A stretch of 44,486 bases of DNA from a virus. A model generated the notes under the pieces. The model did no database searches and was not told the origin of the DNA. It saw only the letters and a list, made by a program, of their open reading frames with translations. How positions within the stretch are numbered: position 1 is the first letter of the stretch; each line of letters starts with the position of its first letter. The stretch covers positions 1 through 44,486 of IMG/VR virus record IMGVR_UViG_3300049489_000807; one strand, written 5' to 3'. A program made the position numbers and the translations under genes. Of the stretch, positions 1 through 8,240 are shown in pieces.

Positions 1-24
1 AATCTGGAGTGATTTCAAAGGGTT

Positions 25-648
25 TTGACCGGAACGGTGTACGTGGCCATCAAACCGACGACTCCGACCTCAAAAAAAAGCAACGGAACGCCTCGGAACG
101 GAGAGCGGAACGCTTTGACGCCTCGTTCCGAGGGCCATCGTCTGCTGATCGCCGTGGGAGATAGCCGAGCGGCAGTGGCGCGAGCAGCCGGTTCAGCAAA
201 GACATCGGCGCATCGCTGGCTAAGCGGCTTCGGACTACCTGAACCGGATGCGCGAAAGAAGCTGCGACAGGCGTACGGGATCCCGATCGAAGCGTGGGAG
301 CAAGCGCCGCGGTCTCCCGAGCGCGAGCACCGGGAGCCCGAAACGGAAGCAGAGCCCGAGGTCGACGCGCCCGCAAACTCGGCTGCGCACTTCCTCGAGC
401 TGATCCGTGACATCCGCCGCATCAAGCGGGAGCTCTCACCCTCAGAGCAGCTCAAAGCGATCAAAGACGAAGGCGCGCTTCGGTCGCTTTACGAGCGCGC
501 CCTATCGCAGACAGCGCGCGAGTGGGACCGCACGATTCGAGAAAGCCCTCAGTGGCAAAGGTTCGAAGACGCCATCGTGCGGGCGCTGAGTGACTTCCCC
601 GAGGCGCGGGCGGCCGTGCTCGACGCGCTCGAAAGGATGGGCCCATGA
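25..648 (+). CDS. terS: Putative small terminase subunit (DNA-binding)
   Basis: Likely the DNA-recognition subunit of the packaging motor, which picks phage DNA and hands it to the large subunit. The product is about 207 residues. Residues about 40-95 read as a helix-turn-helix (AVARAAGSAKTSAHRWLSGF), followed by an acidic, proline-rich linker (about 95-120) and a helical C-terminal half, as expected for an oligomerisation region. Its stop overlaps the start of the terminase large subunit by 4 bp, the usual terS-terL order. The start is uncertain: TTG at 25, GTG at 37 or GTG at 43, with a purine-rich stretch at 17-22. The N-terminal codons contain the CGGAACG repeats. The call rests on position and the HTH. 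Confidence 0.65.
   Translation: MTGTVYVAIKPTTPTSKKSNGTPRNGERNALTPRSEGHRLLIAVGDSRAAVARAAGSAKTSAHRWLSGFGLPEPDARKKLRQAYGIPIEAWEQAPRSPEREHREPETEAEPEVDAPANSAAHFLELIRDIRRIKRELSPSEQLKAIKDEGALRSLYERALSQTAREWDRTIRESPQWQRFEDAIVRALSDFPEARAAVLDALERMGP
30..130. repeat. Cluster of CGGAACG repeats at start of terS
   Basis: The heptamer CGGAACG occurs at 30-36, 84-90, 94-100 and 106-112, and inverted (CGTTCCG) at 124-130. The inner copies are spaced 10-12 bp apart, about one helical turn. Two more copies lie at 2637-2643 and 2645-2651. The cluster is inside the first codons of the small terminase gene, where many headful phages carry their packaging (pac) site. If the genome is circular it lies about 170 bp from another repeat array (44226-44344). 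A packaging recognition site or part of an origin is inferred; only the repeats themselves are observed. Confidence 0.6.
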
Positions 649-2456
649 CCACTTCGCGGGCAGAGGAAGTGCGTCGACGTGGGCGGCCTCCCGAGCGTAG
701 CCGTGTGCTCGTCGACCCATGCACGCGCCTTCGTGCGCGCCTTCGTGCTGACGCTGAAGTGAAGGCCGGCGAGCGAATCAGATGGCCCTCGAAGAAGTAC
801 CGCGAAGACCCCGTCGCGTTCGCGCACGACATCCTTGGTGTGGAGCCATGGTCAAAGCAAGTCGAGATCCTCGAAGCCATGCGCGACCACTCGCGCGTCG
901 CAGTGCGAAGCGGCCATAAGACCGGGAAGTCGAATAGCGCGGGCATCGCGGCGCTTTGGTTTTACTGCTCATGGCCCGATGCACGTGTCGTCATGAGCTC
1001 AACGACGTCACGTCAGGTGGACACGATCCTTTGGAGAGAGCTCACCATGCTCCGCACTCGCGGGGGTCGGTGTCTCGCCTGCAAGGGCGAATACGAAGCT
1101 TTGCTCGAGTCCGGCGTTCACCAGATCGAGGCGGACGAACGGATCCCAAAGCCATGCCCGCACTCGGCGTTGATCGACGGTGAGATCGGTCGGCTTGCGC
1201 GCACCGGCATGAGGTCCGACGACTTTCGGACCATCTCGGGCTTCACCGCGAAGGAAGCCGAGGCCGTGGCGGGCATCTCGGGACGCAACCTCATGTTCAT
1301 CATCGATGAGGCGTCGGGTGTGCCGGATGAGATCTACGAAGCGATCGAAGGCAACCGCGCGGGCGGTGCGCGCATCGTGCTGTTTTCAAACCCGACGAAA
1401 ACGATTGGCGAGTTCTTCGACGCCTTCAACTCGAAGGCAGAGCTCTACAAGGGTATCCGCGTAAGCTCGCGCGAAACGCCGAACGTGGTCGAAGGCCGCA
1501 CGGTGATTCCCGGTCTTGCCGAGCGCTCATGGGTCGAGGAGAAGGTCAAAGAATGGGGAGAGAACTCTCCTCAGTTTCGCGTGCGCGTGGAAGGAGACTT
1601 CCCTGTCGGTGAGGATGGAAAGATTTTTTCTCTTCAGGCCATTCTCGAAGCCGAACAAAGGTGGCACGACGCGCCGTTCACGGGCCGCTTGTTCGTGGGC
1701 TTCGATCCCGCCGGCGAGAGTGGCAAGGGCGACGAGATGTGTTTGTGCCCGCGGCGTGGGCGTAAGGCGCTGCGCTTCGACACCTTTCGCGGGCTTGGAG
1801 AGCACGACGCGTTGCACGCGTTGCTCGTCGTGTTGATGGAGCTTCGCGACGAAGGAGAAGTGCCCGTCGTTGTCTTTGATGCTGAGGGTAACGTCGGCTC
1901 GAAGGTGCACACGGCGTTGCGCGATTACCTCGACGACGCGCCATCGGGGTCAAAGCTTCGTGAGTTTTTGCGCGAGCACCAAGCGCACCCGCTTCACAAG
2001 CTTCTCGGTGGGTCGCTTGTGAAGTTTGACCTCGTGACCGTGCGCTCGAGTGAGCGAGCGAAGGCGAAGGCGAAGATCTTTCACCTCTTGCGCGATCGGC
2101 TCGCTGGCAATCTCGAGGAGTGGTTTCGCGAGCAGGACGGGGCGATCCCCGAAGACGCGAAGCTATCAGCCGAGCTCCATATTCTCGAGTGGGACAAAGT
2201 TGACGACGGGCCGCAACGCCTCATTCCAAAGAGGGAGATCAGGAAGATTCTTGGAAGGTCTCCAGACCGTTACGATGCGCTCGCGCTTTCTGTGTGGGAG
2301 CCGCGATGGGTTCGCAAAGACGACGAAGACGAATCCGACATCGAAGAGCCTCTCGACGCTCCCCTACGAGTGCCGAAGAGCGCGGCTTCGGACGATGATG
2401 ACTTCATCGAACATGTACTCGATCCATACGCTGGCCTAAACGCCTGGCAAAAATGA
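645..2456 (+). CDS. terL: Terminase large subunit (packaging ATPase/nuclease)
   Basis: Motor that pumps DNA into the prohead and cuts it. The 603-residue protein has both terminase domains. The ATPase domain shows the P-loop SGHKTGKS (residues 89-96), Walker B IIDEAS (219-224) and a coupling-type motif LFSNPT (246-251). The RNase H-like nuclease domain shows Asp354 in VGFDPAGESG, Asp412 in VVVFDAEGN and a late Asp in SPDRYDALALS (about 553). A Cys-rich insert lies near residues 143-172 (CLACKG...CPH), unusual and possibly metal-binding. Length is in the normal range. The start overlaps the terS stop (ATGA). Confidence 0.95.
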   Translation: MTTSRAEEVRRRGRPPERSRVLVDPCTRLRARLRADAEVKAGERIRWPSKKYREDPVAFAHDILGVEPWSKQVEILEAMRDHSRVAVRSGHKTGKSNSAGIAALWFYCSWPDARVVMSSTTSRQVDTILWRELTMLRTRGGRCLACKGEYEALLESGVHQIEADERIPKPCPHSALIDGEIGRLARTGMRSDDFRTISGFTAKEAEAVAGISGRNLMFIIDEASGVPDEIYEAIEGNRAGGARIVLFSNPTKTIGEFFDAFNSKAELYKGIRVSSRETPNVVEGRTVIPGLAERSWVEEKVKEWGENSPQFRVRVEGDFPVGEDGKIFSLQAILEAEQRWHDAPFTGRLFVGFDPAGESGKGDEMCLCPRRGRKALRFDTFRGLGEHDALHALLVVLMELRDEGEVPVVVFDAEGNVGSKVHTALRDYLDDAPSGSKLREFLREHQAHPLHKLLGGSLVKFDLVTVRSSERAKAKAKIFHLLRDRLAGNLEEWFREQDGAIPEDAKLSAELHILEWDKVDDGPQRLIPKREIRKILGRSPDRYDALALSVWEPRWVRKDDEDESDIEEPLDAPLRVPKSAASDDDDFIEHVLDPYAGLNAWQK

Positions 2457-2665
2457 CTCCCGGGCGCCGCCAGCTTCTCGCCGCGCTTCAGGTGCTGAGT
2501 GAGACTGAGATCGCGTTGCGCGTCGGAGTTACGCAGTCGGCAGTGTCGCGATGGGCAAGTGGGGAGACCGTGCCGAGTGAGCAGGTTCAGGAGCGACTCC
2601 GCCAGCATGTTTGGACCGTTGTGGGACCCTGGAAAACGGAACGGCGGAACGACGTGAGGCGCTGA
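2453..2665 (+). CDS. Small helix-turn-helix protein
   Basis: A 70-residue protein with one Cro/XRE-like helix-turn-helix at about residues 15-45 (SETEIALRVGVTQSAVSRWASG), which predicts DNA binding. It overlaps the terL stop by 4 bp and sits between terL and the portal gene. Two CGGAACG copies lie in its last codons (2637-2651), the same heptamer that clusters at the start of terS, so this protein could be a second reader of that repeat. This is inference from shared sequence only. A late-gene regulator is equally possible. Confidence 0.6.
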   Translation: MTPGRRQLLAALQVLSETEIALRVGVTQSAVSRWASGETVPSEQVQERLRQHVWTVVGPWKTERRNDVRR

Positions 2666-2720
2666 CCATGCGTGAAAAGTATGCGCGCGGGCCTTCGCAG
2701 TCGTCTGTATTCCTCTCGTC

Positions 2721-4064
2721 GTGGCGTCTCAGTTCCTCGCACGACTGACAGCACTACTCGGGGTGTCGGCCTATCAGCCGCCACTCTTGCCTGGACCGTC
2801 GCTTGACTCCGAGCAGGTCGAGAACGTGCGCCGCAACCAGGGCGGGCAGATTCAACCACTTCCGGTCTCCAAAACTCGCTGGTACCTGAGCGAGCTCGAG
2901 ATGGCCGAGATCATGGCCGATCGTGGTGACCTTTCGCTCTGCGCACAACTAATGCGCGCGGCTCGAAAAGACGGCGTCTTCTCGGGTGTTCTGTCGACGC
3001 GTTGTGATGGCCTTGTGCGCTTGCCTAAGCGTTTTCGTGGCGACGCAGAGGTGATTGCCGCGCTCGAAGTCGGGCATGAACGAGATGGTCAGGTGCGAAG
3101 CATCTTCGATGAGATGTTTCCTCCGCAGGAGCTCGCCCTTTTGGCCGCAGATGGCACCCTTTGCGGCGTTGCGGTCGGTGAGCTCGTGCCCGTGAAGGGC
3201 CGCGACTACCCGGTGTTTGTCCGGCTCGACCCCGAGTTCCTCGTCTTTCGTTGGAACGAAAATCGTTGGTACTTCCGCAGTAACGCGGGCTTACTCCCGA
3301 TCACACCCGGCGATGGCCGATGGGTCCTTCATACTCCCGGCGGGCGCAGTGCGCCGTGGCAGCACGGGTTGTGGCGTGCGGTCGGTCGTGCGTACATCCG
3401 CAAAGAGCACGCAGCACTTCACCGAGACAACTGGGAGGCAAAGCTTGCGAATCCGGCACGTGTTGCGTACGCGCCACTGGGCTCGACAGACGAGCAGAAG
3501 CAGAGCTTTTTCGCGCGCGTGATGGCGTGGGGCGTGAACACCGTGTTCGGCCTGACTCCCGGGTGGGAGGTCAAGCTTCTCGAGTCCAACGGTCGCGGCT
3601 TCGACTCCTTCAACAAGACGATCGCGGATCAGAACAACGAGTTCATCATCGCGGTTTCTGGCCAGACGGTGACCACGGACGGTGGAGCTGGCTTCGCGAA
3701 TGCAGACATCCACAAAACGATTCGCGCAGATCTGATCAAAGCCACTGCAGACGCGCTCGCTTACACGATCAACACTCAGGGGATCCCCGCTTTCATCACC
3801 TCTCGCTGGGGTGTGGAGGGGCTTTCGCTGAGGGGGACCGTTGTTGAATGGGACGTCGCCCCGGCGAAGGACCGCGCGAGTGAAGCGCAGTCTCTCATTG
3901 CAACGGCTACGGCGATCACTCAGCTCACGGATGCGCTCGCCTCGCACGGCATGGAGCTCGACATCTCGGCGCTCTGCGCGCGGTTCGGCGTGCCTGTGCT
4001 GGGCGACCTGAACGGAGACGGACGCCCTGACGTCACGCTCTCGCTCGTGCGGGAGGCAGCATGA
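2721..4064 (+). CDS. Portal protein, DUF935 (Mu gp29-like)
   Basis: Forms the dodecameric ring at the head vertex through which DNA enters and leaves. The 447-residue product matches the DUF935 portal family in its order of elements: an early helical region (ELEMAEIMADRGDLSLCAQL), a central region (ADGTLCGVAVGELVPV) and the late segment with FDSFNKTIADQNNEFIIAVSGQ. It starts at GTG 2721; no in-frame ATG lies nearby. A 55-base gap separates it from the HTH gene, and its stop overlaps the protease start by 4 bp. TerL, portal, S49 protease, gpT capsid is a Mu-type head order. Confidence 0.88.
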   Translation: MASQFLARLTALLGVSAYQPPLLPGPSLDSEQVENVRRNQGGQIQPLPVSKTRWYLSELEMAEIMADRGDLSLCAQLMRAARKDGVFSGVLSTRCDGLVRLPKRFRGDAEVIAALEVGHERDGQVRSIFDEMFPPQELALLAADGTLCGVAVGELVPVKGRDYPVFVRLDPEFLVFRWNENRWYFRSNAGLLPITPGDGRWVLHTPGGRSAPWQHGLWRAVGRAYIRKEHAALHRDNWEAKLANPARVAYAPLGSTDEQKQSFFARVMAWGVNTVFGLTPGWEVKLLESNGRGFDSFNKTIADQNNEFIIAVSGQTVTTDGGAGFANADIHKTIRADLIKATADALAYTINTQGIPAFITSRWGVEGLSLRGTVVEWDVAPAKDRASEAQSLIATATAITQLTDALASHGMELDISALCARFGVPVLGDLNGDGRPDVTLSLVREAA

Positions 4065-5431
4065 GAACTCAGCGCAAGTACGAGCGCCACGGTTTGCTCG
4101 CGCTCGATCCACAGGCGTTCATGGGCGTGTTCTTTGAGCCCCCGCCGAAGCCAGTAAACACGATTCACGGTGACGTGGAAGTTGTGGCGATCTCAGGGCC
4201 GCTGGACCAACACGCTGGCGATTGGTGCGACTCATATGAGGCCATCCTCGGACGTATCGACACTGCCTTCGCGGGCAAGTGCTCTACGGTTGTTTTGCGC
4301 CTCAACTCGCCGGGCGGATTGGTGTCTGGCTGCTTTGACACTGCGCGCGCTATTCGCTCGAGGGCTCAGGCCGCGGGTAAGCGGCTCGTTTGCCACGTCG
4401 ATGGTCAAGCGTGCTCAGCGGCGTACGCAATCGCCGCGGCGGCAGACGAGATCGTGGCGAGCGAAACGAGCGTCATCGGCTCGATAGGCGTGATCGACAC
4501 GCGCGTCGACGCGACCGCTGCAGATGCAGCGCAAGGACTCCGTTTCGCGTTCGTCTCGTCGGGGACGCGCAAGGCAGATGGAAATCCTCACCAGGGGATC
4601 TCAACTGCGGAGCTCCTTGAAAAACAGGGGATCGTCGACTCGCTAGCGGGCGTGTTCTTTGCGCTGGTCAAGGACATGCGCGGCGTAGATCCAGCGCCGC
4701 TCGAGGCACGTCTGTTCGCAGCCGCTGACGCGAAAGCAAAGGGGCTGATCGATGGAATCGAATCGTTTGATCAACTGCTCGCGAGGCTCGCGAGCGCTGC
4801 AACAGGAGCCGTGATGGCAAGTGCATACGAAGAGGCCCGGGCCGCGCTCGCAAAAGCCGCGGAGGGTGACAACGAAGAGGCGAAGAAGGCCAAGCGCGCT
4901 CTCGCCGCTATGGATGGCGAGGACGACGACAAGTCCAAGGACGACGAGGCGAAGAAGGCGGAGGGCGAATCCGACGACGACAAGCCCAAGGACGACGAAG
5001 CGAAGAAGGCCAGTGTCGCCGCTTCAACAGCGAGCGCACTTGCCACGGCTTTGTCCAGTCAAGCAAGGCGTCTCGAGACGGTCGAGAAGCAGCTCGAAGC
5101 AAATGCTCGGGCGGCGATTTTCGCGAGTCGTCCTGACCTTTCCCCCGCGCTTGTGAAAGCGCTCGCTTCGAGTCCCGTCGCGGATGTTCAGCGCATCGTA
5201 GACGCAACTCCGCGTGTTGCGTCAAACCTTGCTGCAACGGCAGTGGTCCCCGCCACTGTGGGCGCGGGACAGGCAGACGGGAAGGCCGTTGGCGGCTCGG
5301 GCCTCAGCAAGGCCATGGACCGACGCATGGGCCTTACGAAATACGACATGGGCGTGAGGCTTGAAGGCACCGCTCAGACCTTCGGGATCGTGGAAGTGGC
5401 GAATGACGCCAAGTCTGGTGGTGGGAAATGA
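4061..5431 (+). CDS. S49-family prohead protease fused to scaffold-like domain
   Basis: Likely cleaves capsid scaffold during head maturation. Residues about 35-245 are an SppA/ClpP-type S49 serine protease: oxyanion-region SPGG (83-86), nucleophile Ser119 in GQACSAAYAIA, and candidate general-base Lys171 in SGTRKADGNPHQG. Residues about 250-456 are a charged, alanine-rich, coiled-coil-like region containing a duplicated acidic/lysine block (about 287-317), as expected of an internal scaffold. Lambda-like phages make the scaffold from a nested gene (C/Nu3); here protease and scaffold appear to be one polypeptide, though a nested start within the 3' half (for example ATG 4814) is possible. Starts and ends in 4-bp overlaps. 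Confidence 0.88.
   Translation: MRTQRKYERHGLLALDPQAFMGVFFEPPPKPVNTIHGDVEVVAISGPLDQHAGDWCDSYEAILGRIDTAFAGKCSTVVLRLNSPGGLVSGCFDTARAIRSRAQAAGKRLVCHVDGQACSAAYAIAAAADEIVASETSVIGSIGVIDTRVDATAADAAQGLRFAFVSSGTRKADGNPHQGISTAELLEKQGIVDSLAGVFFALVKDMRGVDPAPLEARLFAAADAKAKGLIDGIESFDQLLARLASAATGAVMASAYEEARAALAKAAEGDNEEAKKAKRALAAMDGEDDDKSKDDEAKKAEGESDDDKPKDDEAKKASVAASTASALATALSSQARRLETVEKQLEANARAAIFASRPDLSPALVKALASSPVADVQRIVDATPRVASNLAATAVVPATVGAGQADGKAVGGSGLSKAMDRRMGLTKYDMGVRLEGTAQTFGIVEVANDAKSGGGK
4922..5010 (+). repeat. Tandem 38-bp repeat in protease-scaffold gene
   Basis: Bases 4922-4959 and 4973-5010 are near-identical 38-bp copies (two differences) coding for DDDK-S/P-KDDEAKKA blocks. The duplication makes a highly charged linker between the protease and scaffold-like parts. 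Such repeats arise by slippage and often vary in copy number between relatives. Confidence 0.85.
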
Positions 5432-6171
5432 CCGCGCTCGCAAAAGCAAAGGCTCGCTCGTTTGAGCGTTGGAATCAGAAGCAGTTCACCCTCACGAGCG
5501 GAAGCATCGCCTACAAGGGCGGCCAAGCAGTGCTTGGAGTTGGCACTGGCAAGGTGATCCCTGCGGCTGCAGGCGTGGGTTTGCGCTCCATCGGCACGTT
5601 TGCCGAGAACATGGATGCGTCGAGCGCTGACAAGCTGGTCAACATCGACCTCGGCCGAGAGGTCGTTGCCGAGTGGCTCGCAAACAGCGGGACCAATCCC
5701 GTCGCGGCGACGGACCTCGGATCCATGGCCTACCTGGAGGATGACCAAACGGTTGGCATCTCGCCCGCGGGGTTTTCGCCCGCTGGCATCATCTGGGGAT
5801 ACAGCTCGACGCAGGGTGTGCTCGTCGAGCGGATGGTGACTCCGCGCTCTACCCTCGACGGCCTGAACGGCGTAAACGGCGCGACTCTCGCTTTCGCGGC
5901 GGCAGACATCGTGATCGGGAACAACCCGAAAAGCGGCACGATTTACGACGTTCCGACATCGGCGGCGAACTCCACGATCTCGCTCCCCGCGACCGCGGTC
6001 GAGGGAACGATTTTGTACTTCAAAGCGGACGGCACGAAGAACGGGCACACCGTTCAGTATCGCGACGTCGCCACTGCGATCACCACGGCTCTCACCGCAT
6101 CAAAACGCCACCTGGTTGTGTGCGTGTTCAGCGGCGCGAAGTGGTTCGCCAACGCTTACGTGAGCCCGTGA
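5428..6171 (+). CDS. Putative capsid decoration/stabilisation protein
   Basis: A 247-residue protein between the protease-scaffold and major capsid genes, the position of head decoration proteins. The N-terminal part (IAYKGGQAVLGVGTGKVIPA) resembles the DUF2190-type head stabilisation fold, a small beta-barrel that cements capsomers. The second half is Ala/Thr/Gly-rich beta-strand sequence (DVPTSAANSTISLPATAVEG), possibly a surface domain. The start overlaps the previous stop by 4 bp. The family call rests on position and general sequence character. Confidence 0.65.
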   Translation: MTALAKAKARSFERWNQKQFTLTSGSIAYKGGQAVLGVGTGKVIPAAAGVGLRSIGTFAENMDASSADKLVNIDLGREVVAEWLANSGTNPVAATDLGSMAYLEDDQTVGISPAGFSPAGIIWGYSSTQGVLVERMVTPRSTLDGLNGVNGATLAFAAADIVIGNNPKSGTIYDVPTSAANSTISLPATAVEGTILYFKADGTKNGHTVQYRDVATAITTALTASKRHLVVCVFSGAKWFANAYVSP

Positions 6172-6200
6172 CGGGCTTCTGAGAAGGAAGGTAAACAGTC

Positions 6201-7271
6201 ATGGGTGCAGTCACTCCCGAGTTTTTGATTCAGCTCGAGTCGAGGATTCAGTCTGTCTCTGAGTCCGAGTACTCGAGAATGGCGAACAATCTTTGGTGGA
6301 GGAACGTCGCCAAGCTACGGCCCAGCCAAACTCTCAAGGAGATCATCACTTGGTTGTTGTCCACCGCCCAGATCAAGGATCAGGGCAAGGGCGGCAACAT
6401 GGCTTACGACGATCTCGTCTCTGTGTACACGCAGTACGAGAACAGGGTCGCAGGAGCTGGCCTCGAGCTTTCTCGTTTTCAGATGGAAGATCTGCACAAC
6501 GGAGAGGTCGGTGGCGAAGCCATGGATCTCGCCGGTCAGTGGGGCGCTGACATCGGTTACTACATGGCCTACTGGCCGCAGAAGCAGACCACGTACTTCC
6601 TCAAGAACGCGCACACTGCGTCGATCTACACGGGCTACGACTCCGTTGCGTTTTTCGCAACGAACCATCCCGTGAACCCCAACGACACGTCGAAGGGAAA
6701 CTACGCAAACCTCTTCACCGGCGCAACGGCTGCGGCGAGTGGCAACACGCCTGCTTATCCGGGCGCCTTACCCATCGACGAGGCTGTGTCGATCGACACG
6801 GCACTGAGCAACCTCGGCAAGCTGCGTGCGTATCTCGCGTCGATTCGCATGCCCAATGGCGAGGACCCGCGCTTTCTTCGGCCAGTGGGGCTCCTTTGCT
6901 CACCGAAGTTGATGCCACGTGCAGTGCAGTTGGCGAACGCCAAGCTGATTCCTCAGCTCGCTTCGAGCGGCACCGGCACGGCCAACGTGGAAGCGGTCAT
7001 CAAGTTCTTGTCGTTCGCGACTCCCATCGAGGCTGATGAACTCAGCGGCTTTGAGAGTGACACGACCTACTTCGTGATCTGCGAACAGGCCGCGACGTCG
7101 CAGGTCGGCGCAGTGATCTACTCTGAACGCGAGGCCTTCAAGATCAACTACTACGGCGTGCTCGATCAGGTCGAGCTCGGGCGCAAGCAAAAGTACGAGT
7201 GGCAGTGCCAAGGCCGCAACGTCGTCGCTCCGGGACACCCCTACCTGCTGTTCAAGTGCAAGGGCTCCTGA
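6201..7271 (+). CDS. Major capsid protein, Mu gpT-like
   Basis: Main shell subunit of the icosahedral head, HK97 fold. The 356-residue product resembles Mu-type gpT proteins: an N-terminal helical arm, then KGGNMAYDDLVSVYTQYEN, a long central region with FFATNHPVNPNDTSKGNYAN, and a conserved C-terminal segment with REAFKINYYGVLDQVELGRK. A strong ribosome-binding site (AAGGAAGG at about 6183-6190) precedes ATG 6201. This is one of the few genes here with a clean gap upstream, fitting high expression. A hairpin lies downstream at 7291-7326. Confidence 0.9.
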   Translation: MGAVTPEFLIQLESRIQSVSESEYSRMANNLWWRNVAKLRPSQTLKEIITWLLSTAQIKDQGKGGNMAYDDLVSVYTQYENRVAGAGLELSRFQMEDLHNGEVGGEAMDLAGQWGADIGYYMAYWPQKQTTYFLKNAHTASIYTGYDSVAFFATNHPVNPNDTSKGNYANLFTGATAAASGNTPAYPGALPIDEAVSIDTALSNLGKLRAYLASIRMPNGEDPRFLRPVGLLCSPKLMPRAVQLANAKLIPQLASSGTGTANVEAVIKFLSFATPIEADELSGFESDTTYFVICEQAATSQVGAVIYSEREAFKINYYGVLDQVELGRKQKYEWQCQGRNVVAPGHPYLLFKCKGS

Positions 7272-7290
7272 GAGCACCCTAGGCGCGCAC

Positions 7291-7326
7291 TGGAAAGGCT
7301 CGGTTCGACACCGAAGCGCGCTTCCA
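7291..7326 (+). other. Stem-loop after the major capsid gene
   Basis: TGGAA (7291-7295) pairs with TTCCA (7322-7326), and GCT-CGGT (7298-7304) pairs with ACCG-A-AGC (7310-7317) around a 5-base loop. No U-tract follows, so it is not a classical terminator. It sits in the only sizeable gap (about 90 bp) of the head operon, just after the most abundant structural gene. An mRNA-stabilising or attenuating element is the simplest reading. Confidence 0.45.
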
Positions 7327-7360
7327 ATGGTCCAGTCTCATATCAGAGGTGTGATCCACG

Positions 7361-7852
7361 ATGGCTGGCTATTTGACGCTTGCGGAGTTCAAGGCGCGCT
7401 CGACGATGCCCGCGGCACACGTGGATAGCATCGAAGCGGTTGCGTCCGGATTCACGCTGCAGCAAATCGAGTCGGTGAGTCGTCTCGACATCGACTCGCG
7501 CCTTCGCAAGCGGTACGCCGTGCCGTTCAGCGATCCCTACCCTGAGGCCGTCAAGATCTGGTGCGCGCGCATCGTGACTTTCGCTTGTTGGGACAAGCTT
7601 GGTTGCGACCCGACAGACGAGTCGATGGTGCGCGCGGAAAAGGCGCACGACCAGGCACTCGCTCAGATCAAGGAAGCCGCCGATTCTACAGACGGGCTCT
7701 TCGACCTACCCCTTCGAGCGGACACGACTGCGACGGGTATCAGCAAGGGCGGTCCGTTCGGATACAGCGAGCAATCACCCTACGTCTGGACCGACGTGCA
7801 AAGCGCGACGGCCCGCAACGAAGACTCAAACGGGAGCGGCACCAGTGGCTAA
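7361..7852 (+). CDS. Head-tail connector protein, DUF1320 (Mu gp36-like)
   Basis: A 163-residue protein resembling the DUF1320 family, which supplies the adaptor ring between portal and tail. The typical opening is present: a start resembling MAGYLTLAEF, then a helical block ending in SRLDIDSRLRKRYAVPF and a second helical block after EAVKIWCARIVTFACW. The family is usually about 140-160 residues, so the length fits. The Gly/Ser-rich C-terminus overlaps the next start (GTGGCTAA). Confidence 0.75.
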   Translation: MAGYLTLAEFKARSTMPAAHVDSIEAVASGFTLQQIESVSRLDIDSRLRKRYAVPFSDPYPEAVKIWCARIVTFACWDKLGCDPTDESMVRAEKAHDQALAQIKEAADSTDGLFDLPLRADTTATGISKGGPFGYSEQSPYVWTDVQSATARNEDSNGSGTSG

Positions 7853-8240
7853 CGGGCGCGCACAACTCGACGCCATGATCGCGCGTGTGGAAAACCTTCC
7901 ACGCGTCGTCGTGAAGCGCGCCGCGCCCGACGTTGCCGAGGTCGTGGAAGCCGAGCTCCGTCGCACGATTGCCGCGGGCACGACTTCTGATGGCAAGGCG
8001 TGGGCGCCGCGCGAAGACGGCGGCAAGCCGCTCGCAACGGCCGCAGATTCACTCGTCGTCGTGCCCGTTGGGACTCGCATCCTCGCGCGCCTTCGTGGGC
8101 ACGTCGCACGCCATCACCGCGGCATTGCGCGCGGTGGTATCGAGCGTCCGATTCTACCCACGAAGATCACGCCTCAACTCGGGGCGAAGATTCGCGATGT
8201 CATCCTCGAGCACGCGCACAAGGCGGTGACCCATGGCTGA
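7845..8240 (+). CDS. Phage virion morphogenesis (neck/tail completion) protein
   Basis: A 131-residue product starting at GTG 7845, whose first codons overlap the previous stop. Sequence such as TIAAGTTSDGKAWAPREDGGKPL and the basic segment RGHVARHHRGIARGGIERPILPT resemble the phage virion morphogenesis family (P2 gpS / Mu gpG-like), which joins heads to tails. An open frame continues further upstream but overlaps the DUF1320 gene and looks non-coding there, so the short form is preferred. It overlaps the next gene by 8 bp. Confidence 0.65.
   Translation: MANGRAQLDAMIARVENLPRVVVKRAAPDVAEVVEAELRRTIAAGTTSDGKAWAPREDGGKPLATAADSLVVVPVGTRILARLRGHVARHHRGIARGGIERPILPTKITPQLGAKIRDVILEHAHKAVTHG

Noticed and set aside
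2668-2748. 26-codon frame from ATG 2668 before the portal gene
   Set aside because: Very short, overlaps the portal start, Ser-rich with no support.
3291-4112. Minus-strand frame opposite the portal gene
   Set aside because: Arg/Cys-rich antisense shadow; it would overlap portal and protease genes.
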